Below, in pieces: positions 15,413 through 26,529 of a stretch of 64,000 nucleotides of DNA (within the stretch, counting starts at the first letter, position 1; every line of letters starts with the position of its first letter). Origin of the DNA: Tillus elongatus (Eukaryota; Arthropoda; Insecta; Coleoptera; Cleridae). Location of the stretch: positions 14,046,846 to 14,110,845 of the forward strand of contig OZ023267.1 in NCBI GenBank assembly GCA_964006375.1, in the 5' to 3' direction. The notes under the pieces were generated by a model. That model was not told where the DNA came from and searched no databases. It saw only the letters and a list, made by a program, of their open reading frames with translations. A program made the position numbers and the translations under genes.

Positions 15413-16912
15413 GGCTAAAAAACCTCTACACGGTAGGAACAGTCCAATGGCCACCAAGGTAAAATATCTTGCGGTCGTATTGGACTCTAAGCTAACCTGG
15501 AATGGTCACGTTAAAAAAATACTGCGTAAGGCAGTCATGACCATAGCCGTCACTAGGCGACTATATGGAAAAACGTGGGGACCAAGACCTAGGATGGCCC
15601 ACTGGCTATACACAAGGGTGGTCAGACCATCGTTAACATACGCGGCATGGTCTGGTGGCCTAAGGTGACAGAATCCAGTGCCGAACAAAAACTAGCCAAG
15701 ATGCAAAGGATGGCTTGTCTAGGCATCACAGGGGCCATGTCTTCAACGCCAGCAGCCTTCATGGAGGTGTTGCTGGATCTGCCTCCCCCCATCCCCCACT
15801 AAACTCAGTTATTATGGACTATATAGACTGGCCTGCCATGATGTTGACTGAAGATAAACCCAGGCTTCAGGGACCACTGCAAAATTCAGGAGATCGTGAA
15901 GGAGCCCATGCTTGAAATGAGGTCAGACTTCGCGAGCCCGCGAATCTGCAGGGAAAACTTTACAGTGGAAATCCCCGACCGCGGCGGGAGCAGACGCCGG
16001 GCATACCACGGGATGCGCTCGTCTGGTTCAGGGACGGATCCGGCGGAGAGCGTGGGTCGGAAGGACCGAGGGTAAGTCATAGTATTCCCCTTGGAGCCTA
16101 TGCAACGGTCTTTCAGGCAGAAATGTACGCAATCCTGCACTGTGTGCGGAATAACAAGAGGAGGGGCTACACCAACAAGCGAATCCTCATAGCCACAGAC
16201 AGCCAGGCAGCCCTTAATGCCCTAAGTAGCCCACTGGTAAATTCCTGGCTGGTCAGTGAATGCCGAGACGAGACGAGCGACCTGGCTGGGCAGAATCAGG
16301 TCACCCTCATCTGGGTGCCGTGTCACTAAGGGGTCAAAGGCAATGAAGAAGCTGACAGTCTCGCGAAGAGAGGGTCGGCAGAGCCATTTATGGGACCAGA
16401 ACCGGCCCTGGGCGTGACAAAGAGCACTGCCAGCGGAGCCATTAAGTGCTAGGTCAAAAACCAACACAAGGTGTACTGGGCAGACTGTCCAGAGCTCAGA
16501 CATTGGAAGTCAATAATTGACGAACCCAGTTCAAAGAGAGCTGTGAAACTGCTAAATCTTATCAGAGTCATAACAGTTCTCTTGACGGGACACATGGCCG
16601 TCAAGGAAGACCTGTATAAAATGGGGCGGTTCGAGGGGGATCTCGCATGCGGACTCTGCGGCGAGGGGGAGGAATCAGCCCAGCACATCTTGTGCGAGTG
16701 TAAAGCTCTGGACCGCAAAAGACAACTGATCTACGGTCAGTCTAGACCGGAGGTAGAGCATTATAAAAACCTCACCCTACCAATCGCTGTGCAGACTAGT
16801 TCAAGGCACAGTGATTTTGGAATGGTGGAGTAAGAAGACTAAGGGCATGCACAATAAGCCTGAGGTTGCGGTGCTATCGGGGCGGCAAAGCCGCGGACGA
16901 GCCCTGGGAAAA
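15413..16912 (+). mobile_element. LINE ORF2 3' half with RNase H domain and CCHC-like end (pseudogene)
   Basis: The 5'-truncated copy begins at the end of the reverse transcriptase (VKYLAVVLDSKLTWNGHV, RVVRPSLTYAAW). An RNase H domain follows in one frame from about 16024. Its acidic residues are all visible: FRDGSGG, QAEMYAIL, ATDSQAALNAL and NEEADSLAKR. A stop interrupts it at 16327 (WVPCH then stop then GVKGNEEADS), and another stop lies near 16449. The C-terminal part has LTGHMAVKEDLYKMGRF and the cysteine/histidine motif CGLCGEGEESAQHILCEC. RNase H after reverse transcriptase is known in the I, LOA and Outcast-type LINE groups. The 3' end is GGGGCGGCAAAGCCGCGGAC, then an A run. A second copy lies inverted at 19337-19974. 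Confidence 0.85.
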
Positions 16913-17019
16913 AAAAGAAACCAATTTTGTCGGGAACATTTTAAGTTTATTTTCGGAAACTTTTTGTACGTTTTCAAAAATAAAATTATTTTAATGAAGT
17001 AAATATGGTACAGCTTCTA

Positions 17020-17465
17020 CAGGGCTTTCATTAATTCCCGAACCCCACGTGACCGCTTAAGTTAGGCAACCCGGCATACATGGTTGTACAACCTGAATTA
17101 ATGAAATCCCTAAGATGCCAGTGTTGTCTTATATTTCCTTTGGGGTTTTATAAAAAATATAAAAACTCTAATAAGGTGAAACCGTAAATGTCTTAAATGT
17201 ATTTATTATTTAGTATTTTTAGCAGCAAGTCTGTTCATGTATGGTTTACTGTTATTGATTGTTAAAAAAATAAATTAAAAAGATAATAAAACATTACTTT
17301 TTTGAGCGCCAATGGACTGAACTGTCAATTGTCAATTGATTTAGTAACTTTAGGGTCCCTAGCCTGGTGGTTTTGTTGATTACTTTTTGACTGCCAACTC
17401 ATAAAATCATATTCCACAGAGACATAATCCTGTCACGTGGGGTTCGGGAATTAATGAAAGCCCTG
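17020..17465. mobile_element. MITE with perfect 34-bp TIRs and TA target duplication
   Basis: The left TIR, 17020-17053, starts CAGGGCTTTCATTAATTC. The right TIR, 17432-17465, is its exact complement. Each end is flanked by TA (17018-17019 and 17466-17467). The family H composite at 50460-50490 carries the same surrounding sequence without the MITE (TTTCTACTATATTGG), which gives a paralogous empty site and confirms the TA duplication. The interior is AT-rich and non-coding. TA duplication points to mobilisation by a Tc1/mariner-superfamily or similar transposase. Confidence 0.92.
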
Positions 17466-18299
17466 TACTATATAGGTTGTACTGGTAACCAAATTTAATA
17501 CCTGCTTCCATTAAAAAAATACTTATTGCCATTAAAAACATTTTTGTCAAAATTTAATTCCATAACGCACTTGCTGCGTCCAGACTTTTTTTACTTCAAA
17601 ATATTATTAACAAAAACCCAGCTGAAAAATATATAAATATTTGACTGTTGCAATTACTTTTATAAGCTTATTCGTTTCTGTGAGGTTTCAATAATATTGC
17701 CAATGATTTATGCTTGCTATGCCAATACTAACAAATATTTTTCCAGGCGAGTGACTCAAAGAAAAATAATATGATTTTTGTAGAATGTTATCTTATTACT
17801 GGACGGGTACCACCAGCCGTGACGCTATGATAAAATATCATCTTGCACTTTCCACTCTGGTAGTTTTCAACATAACGAGCTCCAACAAGAAGTTTCAAAC
17901 TTTATTGTTCAACATTAGCTTAACATATGCATCACACGTATTCGACTCGACTAAAGAACAATGAAATGTCATTCCTTTTATTGAGTTAGCAATGATCCAG
18001 GTATTTTACTAGAAGTTGCAAGTTTTAGGAGCGTCTTAACTATACGTAGAATATTTATTTCAGGTTAGAAACATTAAAGCAAATCAGGTATTTTACGTGC
18101 ATTTTTACCAATCTTCATTATTTTAAATAACATAGACATTAGTTTATCTAATAATCTAGTATTGGCACAAACATTGAGATTTAATCAGCTTATTCCTTAA
18201 AACTTTTCACACCCCACCGAAGTTTCAAAAAGCAATTCTATGCACGATTATAAAAGAAGGTTGGATGACGTCTCATCTCATTTATGTTCATTTCCACAA

Positions 18300-18665
18300 G
18301 ATGTTGTTTGTAAACAGGTCCCATTGCTTTTCTATTTAGCAGGTCTAACACATAAGTTAAGTTTCTTAGTATTTAAGTAGTAGTTTAAATATTGGGTAGA
18401 CATTTTTAAACACGTCAAACTTCCCAGTTTTAAACCTCGTCATATTTCTGTACAAAGATTTAGACTAATTATTCCCAACATTTCTTCGTATACGTTTGGA
18501 AACATGATCCAATGCTTCTCCATTTAGCAGATGTAACACGTAAGTTAATTTTCTTGGTCTTTAAGTAGCACAAATATTGGGTAGACGTTCAAACACGTCG
18601 AAGATTCCAGCTTTAATTCTCGTCCTATGTTTTCACAAGGTTTTGAGACTTTATATTCCTAAACA
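18300..18665. repeat. Diverged tandem duplication, period about 187 bp
   Basis: The block from TTTAGCAGGTCTAACACATA through TATTGGGTAGACAT and AAACACGTC recurs about 187 bp later as TTTAGCAGATGTAACACGTA, TATTGGGTAGACGT and AAACACGTCG. The preceding 17583-18300 holds nothing I recognise. Confidence 0.7.
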
Positions 18666-18710
18666 TTTTATCGTAGTTATAAATCTGTAACTTAAAAAAA
18701 AACAATTTTA

Positions 18711-18770
18711 GACGCAGCAAGTGCGTTATGGTAGCGAATTTTCGTAAAAATATTTCGTTACGGACATACA
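18711..18770 (+). repeat. Terminus A, single end
   Basis: GACGCAGCAAGTGCGTTATG followed by GTAGCGAATTTTCG is a near-consensus terminus A. No convincing partner end is seen before the SINE at 19149. The sequence 18771-19148 is otherwise unassigned. Confidence 0.65.
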
Positions 18771-19148
18771 AACTTGTTTGAGATAAGCTTTTTTCTCGCA
18801 TAAACCGGTTTGTTTGGGTTAGCTAACGAATTTATTCAATCAAACGATTAACGAAGCAAGGATGATCAATTTGGCCTTTACAGTCCATTTTATAAACAGC
18901 TTAGATAAATTCGTCAGCCAGTTTTTTTTGTTGAAATTTTTTGATCTTCCAAAATAAAAGCATTATTTTAGTGAAATTCTAAGCACAAGTTGTCTTTGTC
19001 GACACCAGTACATGCCAAATTATAGGTTTCTGGTCTTCAAATTGAGTTAGGAAATGTATATTCCTAAAACATTTGCAAAAACGTTTTTCTTAATGAAAAT
19101 TCGCAACAAAAATTACGAAAATATGCTAAAACATTTTTTTTGTATTTT

Positions 19149-19335
19149 AACGCCGGTCTATTTCTGCGACTATGGTCAACCACCGACGCCACGGAACAGC
19201 TGCACCTCCCTTTCCTGGAAAATTTGACGACCCCCTACCTTTATATCAGGAGGGTAGGATCTTTAGCGTGCCCACATTGCATGGACACATGACCGACAGA
19301 TTTACGCTCCCCCAAAGGGCGGAACATGCAGACAT
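19149..19335 (-). repeat. tRNA-derived SINE, body fragment
   Basis: On the minus strand the blocks TTCCGCCCTTTGGG, CATGCAATGTGGGCACGC and GACCATAGTCGCAGAAATAG match the tail half of the SINE. The tRNA-like head is missing where the RNase H LINE begins at 19337. Confidence 0.75.
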
Positions 19336-19336
19336 T

Positions 19337-19974
19337 CAACTTTCTGTTTTCCCTTAGGGCTCGTCCGCGTCTTTGCCGCCCCGATAGCACCGCAGCATTT
19401 GGATTATTGCGCATGCCCTTAGTATTTTCTACTCCACCCATTCCAAAATCACTGTGCCTTGAACTAGTCTGCACAGCAATTGGTAGGGTGAAGTTTTATA
19501 TTGCTCTGTCTCCGGTATGGGCTGTCCGTAGATCAGTTCTCTTTTGCGGTCCAGAGCTTTACACTCGCACAAGATATGCTGAGCTGATGCCTCCCCATAG
19601 CCGCAGAGTCTACATGCCAGGTCCTCCTCGAACCGCCCCATTTTATGCAGGTGTTTCTTGACGGCCATGTGTCCCGTCAAGAGTCCTGTTATGTTCCTGA
19701 ACTGTCCTCTGCTAAGATTTAGTAGCTCTCTTTGAACCGGGTTCCTCAATTACCGACTTCCTATGTCTGAGCCCTGTACAGTCTGCCCAGTACACCTTGT
19801 GTTCGTTTCTGGTCCCATAAATGGTTCTGCTGACCCTATCTTCGCGAGACTGTCAGCTTCTTCATTGCCTTTGACCCCCGAGTGAACCAGCATCCAGATG
19901 AGGGTGACATCATTCTGCCCAGCCAGCTTGCATATCCTTAAGTCCCCAAAAAGTACGATCTCCCAAAAATTCAT
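19337..19974 (-). mobile_element. RNase H LINE, second copy, inverted (pseudogene)
   Basis: It reads on the minus strand and is homologous to 16270-16910. The order is the RNase H end (AGQNDVTLIW, HSGVKGNEEADSLAKIGS), a frame break near 19750, LTGHMAVKKHLHKMGRF, and the motif CRLCGYGEASAQHILCEC. The 3' end is GGGGCGGCAAAGACGCGGAC. It is 5'-truncated within RNase H, where it abuts a Penelope-like element. Here the SGVKGNEEADS segment is open, unlike in the first copy. Confidence 0.85.
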
Positions 19975-21250
19975 AAACGGGGAAAATCAATGAGACCTAT
20001 TGTTTCGGCTATAGATTTCTCGATATACATGTTAGCAAAATGGTTGACAAATGAGTTTAAAAGCTTGCGCGTCAAACAAAACAAGTTTTTCAGTAACAAT
20101 ATATCTTGAATTTATTAATAAAATTAAAGAGGTTAAATTGATTGAAAAGGTTTTAATTTCATTTGATGTAACCTCATTGTTTCCTATCGTTCCCACAAAG
20201 CAAACCTTAACGTATTTAGAAGTGTTAAAAATTAATAACATAAATGAAAAGTTCTGCAAAGAATATTTAACTTTAACAAACCTCTGTATTAAAAATTTTT
20301 CAATTCAACAATGAATTTTTTGAAGAAACCCAAGGCACGGCAAGGGGAAACCCGCTATCGCCATTTATTGCAGGCCTTTTGATGAGTAGATTTGAAATAT
20401 ATCTTGAAAGTGAAAGTGATTATTTTCCTAGCGTGTGTTTCGTTACGTGAATGATATTTTCGCAGTGTTTAACACAAATATTTGCAGAATTTTGGCCAAA
20501 TTAAACAAATTTGGGTATACAAAATTTACCCACGAACTAGAAATTAATAATGAACTACCCTTTCTAGAAGTAATATTTATAATAAAGACACTTTAGAATT
20601 CGATGTCCATTGAAGGGAAACCACCACTCTAAGCTACATTCCGAATGACTCACATCATACGCAAAAAATGACCAGTCTGATTTTTTTAGTAAACAAGTTA
20701 ATTAATTTTCCTTTAGTAAAAGTAGATATATCAAATAATTAAAGTATATTAAGAACGTGGCCGAATATAACTGATACACTGTTTGCCTAATGGAGAAATT
20801 AATTTTACAAACAGAAAACAAAGAAAATGTTAGCGGAATCAGCGCCTTTTAGAAGAGATAAAGCCGAAAAAGAAAAACTTTGTTGGCTTACCATTTGAAC
20901 CTCGGATCACACAGGGCCTGGATAGCACTTTTAAAATAGCCAATTTGCAACTAACATTTTCGACAAAAAAAACTTGCTAGGTAACCCAAAAGACAAGTAT
21001 AGTACGGCCAAAATGTCGGGAATTTATGAAATAGGTTGTGAAGATATACCAAAGATCTTAAATACGACGGACAAACAAAAAGATCTATTGAAATTACATT
21101 CAAAGAACATTTAGCACAATTAAGATACGATACTATAGATAGATCTTCCGTCGCCCGACATATAAATGGAATAATAATAACCACTTTAATGAGGAGAATC
21201 TAAAATTAATAAAAATGTTAAACAGCCAGAACATCTAAACGCCTTGTAAA
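19975..21250 (+). mobile_element. Penelope-like element: RT and GIY-YIG remnants
   Basis: Fragments appear in order across several frames: SMRPIVSAIDFSIYMLAKWL, then LISFDVTSLFPIVPTKQTL (20051-20314), then EETQGTARGNPLSPFIAGLL, then RYVNDIFAV, then LPFEPRITQGLDSTFKIANL, and finally SGIYEIGCED with TFKEHLAQLRYDT. This is the reverse transcriptase followed by the GIY-YIG endonuclease typical of Penelope-like retroelements. The reverse transcriptase motif normally reads YVDD. Here it is YVND, which loses a catalytic aspartate, and several stops and frameshifts are present. The element is inactive. It ends just before the terminus-A element at 21287. Confidence 0.85.
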
Positions 21251-21286
21251 GTATATAGTGTTAAATATAATAATAATAAAAAAACT

Positions 21287-21603
21287 CGGGACGCAGCAAG
21301 TGCGTTATGGTAGTGAATTTTCATAAAAATGTTTTTATTGCAAATATGTGTTTTTCTTTTAATTTAAGAAAAGAGGCATCAATTTCGGTTACCAGTATAA
21401 CCTATATAGTAAAAACAATGTGCCATGTTTCATAAAAATAACTTTATTGTGTGAAAATGTACAAACATTTCCTAAAGTAAACTTAAAGTGTTCCCGGAAA
21501 AACTCGTTTCTTGGTCAACCTTATAGGTTAATAGCAAATTGGGCTATACAAATATAAAGCATTTGATCAAAATTCGCTACCATAACGCACTTGCTGCATC
21601 CGG
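21287..21603. mobile_element. Complete terminus-A TIR element, 317 bp
   Basis: The left end is CGGGACGCAGCAAGTGCGTT and the right end is the complement with two or three mismatches (ACGCACTTGCTGCATCCGG). The inverted repeat extends to about 38 bp and includes GGTAGTGAATTTTC. There is no coding capacity. It serves as the reference for the interrupted copy at 15324-17582 and the shorter one at 24405-24672. Confidence 0.85.
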
Positions 21604-22713
<1,110 letters not shown>

Positions 22714-22829
22714 AATGTATGAATTTCGCTGCGCCGCCAATGGGCAGTCTCCTGATATATTCCCTATATTAATTTATTAGTTATCATTATTAAAATAAAT
22801 ACCGACAGAAGCACATCTGAAAGATAATA

Positions 22830-23080
22830 AAATAATACAGATATTTCCGCCAATTGAAATATGTTAATTTTGGTGTAGTTGAACTTGTCTAAAGCTTTAG
22901 TGACCTGCAGAAGAATAGAGTTCTGTGTATAAGATATTTAGAATTATTCATCCCCTGATGACGTTAGCTTGGTTAGTGAAACGTTCGTCAGGTTTTTTAA
23001 TGCGTTCTGGTGATTTGGGTTCTCCAAGTGTGCTTATCAGTGCTCATCACAGGTTCCAGTCTTCACTTAGTTATTACCAA
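22830..23080 (+). repeat. Penelope-LTR-like repeat with hammerhead-like motif, copy 2
   Basis: It starts with ATTTCCGCCAATTGAAATAT, shared with 48685. The candidate core is CTGATGA at 22955-22961 and GAAA at 22978-22981 around a hairpin (CGTTAGC, TTG, GTTAGTG with G-T pairs). AACGTTCGTCAGG follows, and then the shared block TTCTCCAAGTGTGCTTATC. One extra base separates the CTGATGA core from the stem compared with a canonical hammerhead. Confidence 0.5.
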
Positions 23081-24404
23081 AATATAAAAAATCACTTAAA
23101 AATTTGAGGGGATGTTTTGAGTGAACTTTATTTCTTATATCCAATGATCTATAAACATATTTAAACAAATAGTTACAGACTTCCCCAGTGCACAATATTT
23201 GCAAAACTACGTTCTCTCCCATGGCAATCGCGCCGATATCTACTCTGGCGCGTAATTTGAATAAAAACAACAAATTTCTTAACACTCTTAAAATCACACA
23301 ACAAAATTAATTTTATTCCATTCTACTGTATCTTTTGATGAATCAAATTCAGCAAAAACCATTTTTCTAATTATTCTAAACAAGATGTTGTAGTTTAAAG
23401 TTAACGTTTTAGCAAATCTTCTAAAATCACTGATAACTACACTACTTGCTTCTTAAATAACCTGTTATATCTAACATGAGCGAAAATGTTTAATGAACGA
23501 GTAAAGATCTAACAGTTTTCTAAAATAAATCAGCGATTTTCTTATCAATGTTAAAAAGATCAACCGTTAATTAAAAAGAAACATGATACTCTGCATGCCT
23601 AAGTGTGGAATCCTATACCCCACCGTAAAGGAAAGCAGGTTTCAAGTGGCTTTCCTTGTAAGGAGTCCAGACAACTCAACACTAAAATTATCCTTTAGTG
23701 GGATAAAACGATGCTGACATTGCTCGATAAACCTCTGGCATCCCGAAGAATAGCAACGCGCAAGAAACATCCTACCTACACTTTACATTATATAACGAGA
23801 ACAAAAAGAGCCTAACGATTTTGTGACATGATTATACTATCAGAACATGGATTCGCACGTCGGACATGATTGATCGATGGATTGTTCAACCTTTTCCGGA
23901 ACAATAGCGTTTTCGCCAATAAATTTTGAATTTGAAACATTATTTTTATGAATTCTCTTCATTTTATTCTAAATTTCACTTTGTCCGGTCAATATTTATT
24001 AATATTTTAATCACAGCGTTTGACACAATTATATTTGCAACATTCAAAATCATTCACTGCCTTACTAGTAATTAGTGCTGTAAAATACGTAAATGTTACA
24101 ACTTATGTTTGAATAGAAACATATTGTTATGGGAAAAAAGTATCTATAAAAAATAAAATTAAATAAAAATTGTGAGTGAAGTTACTTCTAATACGCTAAT
24201 GCTGTCAATAAATAGAAAAGCTTTGGTAAAAGAATACAATGAAAGAATAAAAAATGTGTGGAAAATAAGTAAATGTAAGTAAGTCAGACTTTAGACAATC
24301 AAAAGCTTTTGGGACAATATTTAAAATTTTATTATAACACAACCACAAGTGATATTTGTGGAATACGTTGTGTAATCCATTATGTCATGAAAATAATAAA
24401 AGTT
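23081..24404. other. No recognised feature
   Basis: It contains a 76-codon minus-strand frame (23297-23067) with no motif I recognise, and AT-rich sequence. A slightly GC-richer block at 23580-23900 shows no gene or repeat that I can name. Confidence 0.4.
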
Positions 24405-24672
24405 TGGGACCCAGCAAGTACATTATGGTAGCCAATTTTCATACAAATACGAGCAGGCATCAATATGATTACCGGTATAGCCTATGTAGTGGAAACAATG
24501 TACAATATTTTTTCAAAATTACTTTTTGTTTGGAAATGTACAAAAATTTTCCGAAAATAAACTTAAATGTTGGTTTCCTAGCCAACAAACTTTACGTTAA
24601 TAGCAAATTGAGTTATTGAAATTTGAAGGATATAATAAAAATACGCTACCAAAACGCACTTACTGCGTCCAG
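24405..24672. mobile_element. Terminus-A TIR element, 268 bp
   Basis: It opens TGGGACCCAGCAAGTACATT and closes with AAAACGCACTTACTGCGTCC. The interior (CAGGCATCAATATGATTACC, TAGCCTATGTAGTGG) matches 21287-21603 with a gap. A family H body follows directly, as in the 21.3-22.7 kb composite. Confidence 0.8.
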
Positions 24673-25175
24673 ATTTGTTTCTTACAAACATACATCATAT
24701 TTCGATAAAAAATGCAAAAATGCATTAACGAATTTGTTCTACGAAAATTAGCTAAAGATTATAGACCGTTAAACCATAAACTTAACTAAACCGACAGCCA
24801 AAGCATCAGAGAAAGGGTCTATTTGAAATGAATTTTCCGTAAAGATTTTAGTAAAATGAAGGGCAATGACGGTTGAAGCTGAAACTTAAAGGTTCACAGA
24901 ACACTCTTCTTGCAACATTTTCTTTTCACAATCCCCATTTTTCCACGTTTTTTGCCTAAACATTGCCAATTTTGACGTTTCAAATCGCGATTTTGACGTT
25001 TTGAGGAAAACTCCAAAAAAATTTTTAAGTGCCCATAACTTTTTTGTCTTTAAACTTAGGGACCTAAATTTTGGTATCTGGTTTACTCTTTTTAATTCAA
25101 ACACTCGTACCCAATTTGGTTGCGCTGACTTTGTTATTTTCGGAGATATAAATTTTTCTATCGAAATCGGTCCAT

Positions 25176-25248
<73 letters not shown>

Positions 25249-25260
25249 TCTTCACATTAG
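24673..25260 (+). mobile_element. Family H body with (TA)n, first of two neighbouring copies
   Basis: It carries AGAGAAAGGGTCTATTTGAA, AGTAAAATGAAGGGCAATGA, TTTTGACGTTTTGAGG and GTTATTTTCGGAGATATAAA, then TA at about 25178-25246. The usual 3' part with the hairpin is missing after the TA tract. Confidence 0.75.
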
Positions 25261-25269
25261 CAATTTTTT

Positions 25270-25905
25270 TATTTACTTATTGTTATTGTTTGAAATTATA
25301 CAAAAATTTCCCGAAAATAAAGTTAAATGTGGTTTCCTAACCAACAAAGCTTACGTTAATAGCAAATTATTGAAATTTGAAGGATTTAATGAAAATTCGA
25401 TACCAAAAAGCACTTACTGCGTCCAGATTTGAAATGAGTTTTCTGTAAACATTTTAGTAAAATGAAGGGCAATGACGGTTGAATCTGAAACTTAAGGGTT
25501 CGCAGAACACTTTTCTTGCAACATTTTCTTTTCACAGTCCGAATTTGTTTCACGTTCTTTGCCTAAACATTGCCAATTTTGACGTCTCAACTTGCGAGTT
25601 TGCCGTTTTGAGGAAAACTCCAAAATTTGTTTCTTTAAGTGCCCACAACTTCTTCGTCTTTAAAGCTAGGGACCTAAATTTTGGTACAGTGTTCACTATG
25701 TGTAATAAAAACACTCGCACTAAATTTGGTTGCCCTTACTTTGTTATTTCCGGAGATATAAATTTTCTTAGAAAGAAAACACAACATTTTCCGGGAAAAC
25801 CTAGTCTGATTTTCCTGGCTAACGAACTTATCCAAGCCACTTGCAAAAGGAAGGTACTCACTAAATTTGATCAAGATCGGTCCATTTCTTTTTTGAGTTA
25901 TCGGT

Positions 25906-25980
<75 letters not shown>
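25270..25980 (+). mobile_element. Family H body with (TA)n, second copy in tandem
   Basis: From about 25290 it repeats the tail of the TIR element (ATTTCCCGAAAATAAAGTTA, and the end AAGCACTTACTGCGTCCAG at 25407). From 25432 it repeats the body (AGTAAAATGAAGGGCAATGA, ATTTTGACGTCTCAAC, GGCTAACGAACTTATCCAAG), ending in TA at about 25911-25976. The two copies lie head to tail about 610 bp apart, consistent with a segmental duplication. The 172-codon frame crossing it is repeat-derived. Confidence 0.75.
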
Positions 25981-26083
25981 ACAGATATCCTCATTAGCGA
26001 TTTTTTTTAATTCGCTTAAATAATAAATAATAATTCGGAACTACTCTATAACTTTTAACAAAAGAAAACTCGTTTAAATGAAG

Positions 26084-26395
26084 AGCCTTGGCGGCTCATT
26101 GGTAAAAACGTGTGCCTCTGAACCAAAGGGTATTGGGTTCGATTTACAGGGTTCCCCTTTCACTGTTTTAGCACATACTGTAAAATTAACATAAACGAAG
26201 GTTGTGGCATTGTATTTGAGCAAGTTGAATATCTGCACGTTCCTTCCTCCGGAGGGGCGTACAGCCGTCGGTCCCGTGTCCATGAGATGTTAGGCACGTT
26301 AAATATCCCTACGCTCCTTACAGAAAGGCAGGGGTTCAGCAAAATTTCCAGGATAGTGGGGTGAAACTTCTCCCTGGCGTCGGTGAATGGTTATA
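26084..26395 (+). repeat. tRNA-derived SINE, most complete copy
   Basis: The head GCCTTGGCGGCTCATTGGTA contains the A-box region. The B box region is GGGTTCGATTTAC. The body follows with ATCTGCACGTTCCTTCC, GGGGCGTACAGCCGTCGG and GATGTTAGGCACGTTAAA. The tail half follows with GGGTTCAGCAAAATTTCC and CCTGGCGTCGGTGAATGG. An A/CA-rich tail lies at about 26405-26430. The span is about 310 bp. Confidence 0.85.
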
Positions 26396-26529
26396 GTTAA
26401 AGAAATCATAACACACACAAAAAAACACAAAACGTTTAAATGTTAAAATGATGTTTTTATTCCACCAATTAGAAAATCTTACGGTTCATGGTGTTACATC
26501 CTTCAAACAAAAAGCTTTACAGCACAAGA

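Larger units (their letters stand above)
15324..17582 (-). mobile_element. Terminus-A TIR element interrupted by two insertions
   Basis: The left end is GGGACCCGGCAAGTGCGTTT and the right end is ACGCACTTGCTGCGTCCAG. With the LINE at 15413-16912 and the MITE at 17020-17465 removed, the remainder aligns along its length, in reverse, with the 317-bp element at 21287-21603. Shared blocks include CGGGAACATTTTAAGTTTA, ACTTTTTGTACGTTTTCA and GGTTGTACTGGTAACC. The host element is therefore older than both insertions. It has no coding capacity. Confidence 0.75.

Noticed and set aside
25479..25997. 172-codon frame running into a TA tract
   Set aside because: It lies wholly within a family H copy, and the equivalent frame is broken in the neighbouring copy at 24.8-25.2 kb.
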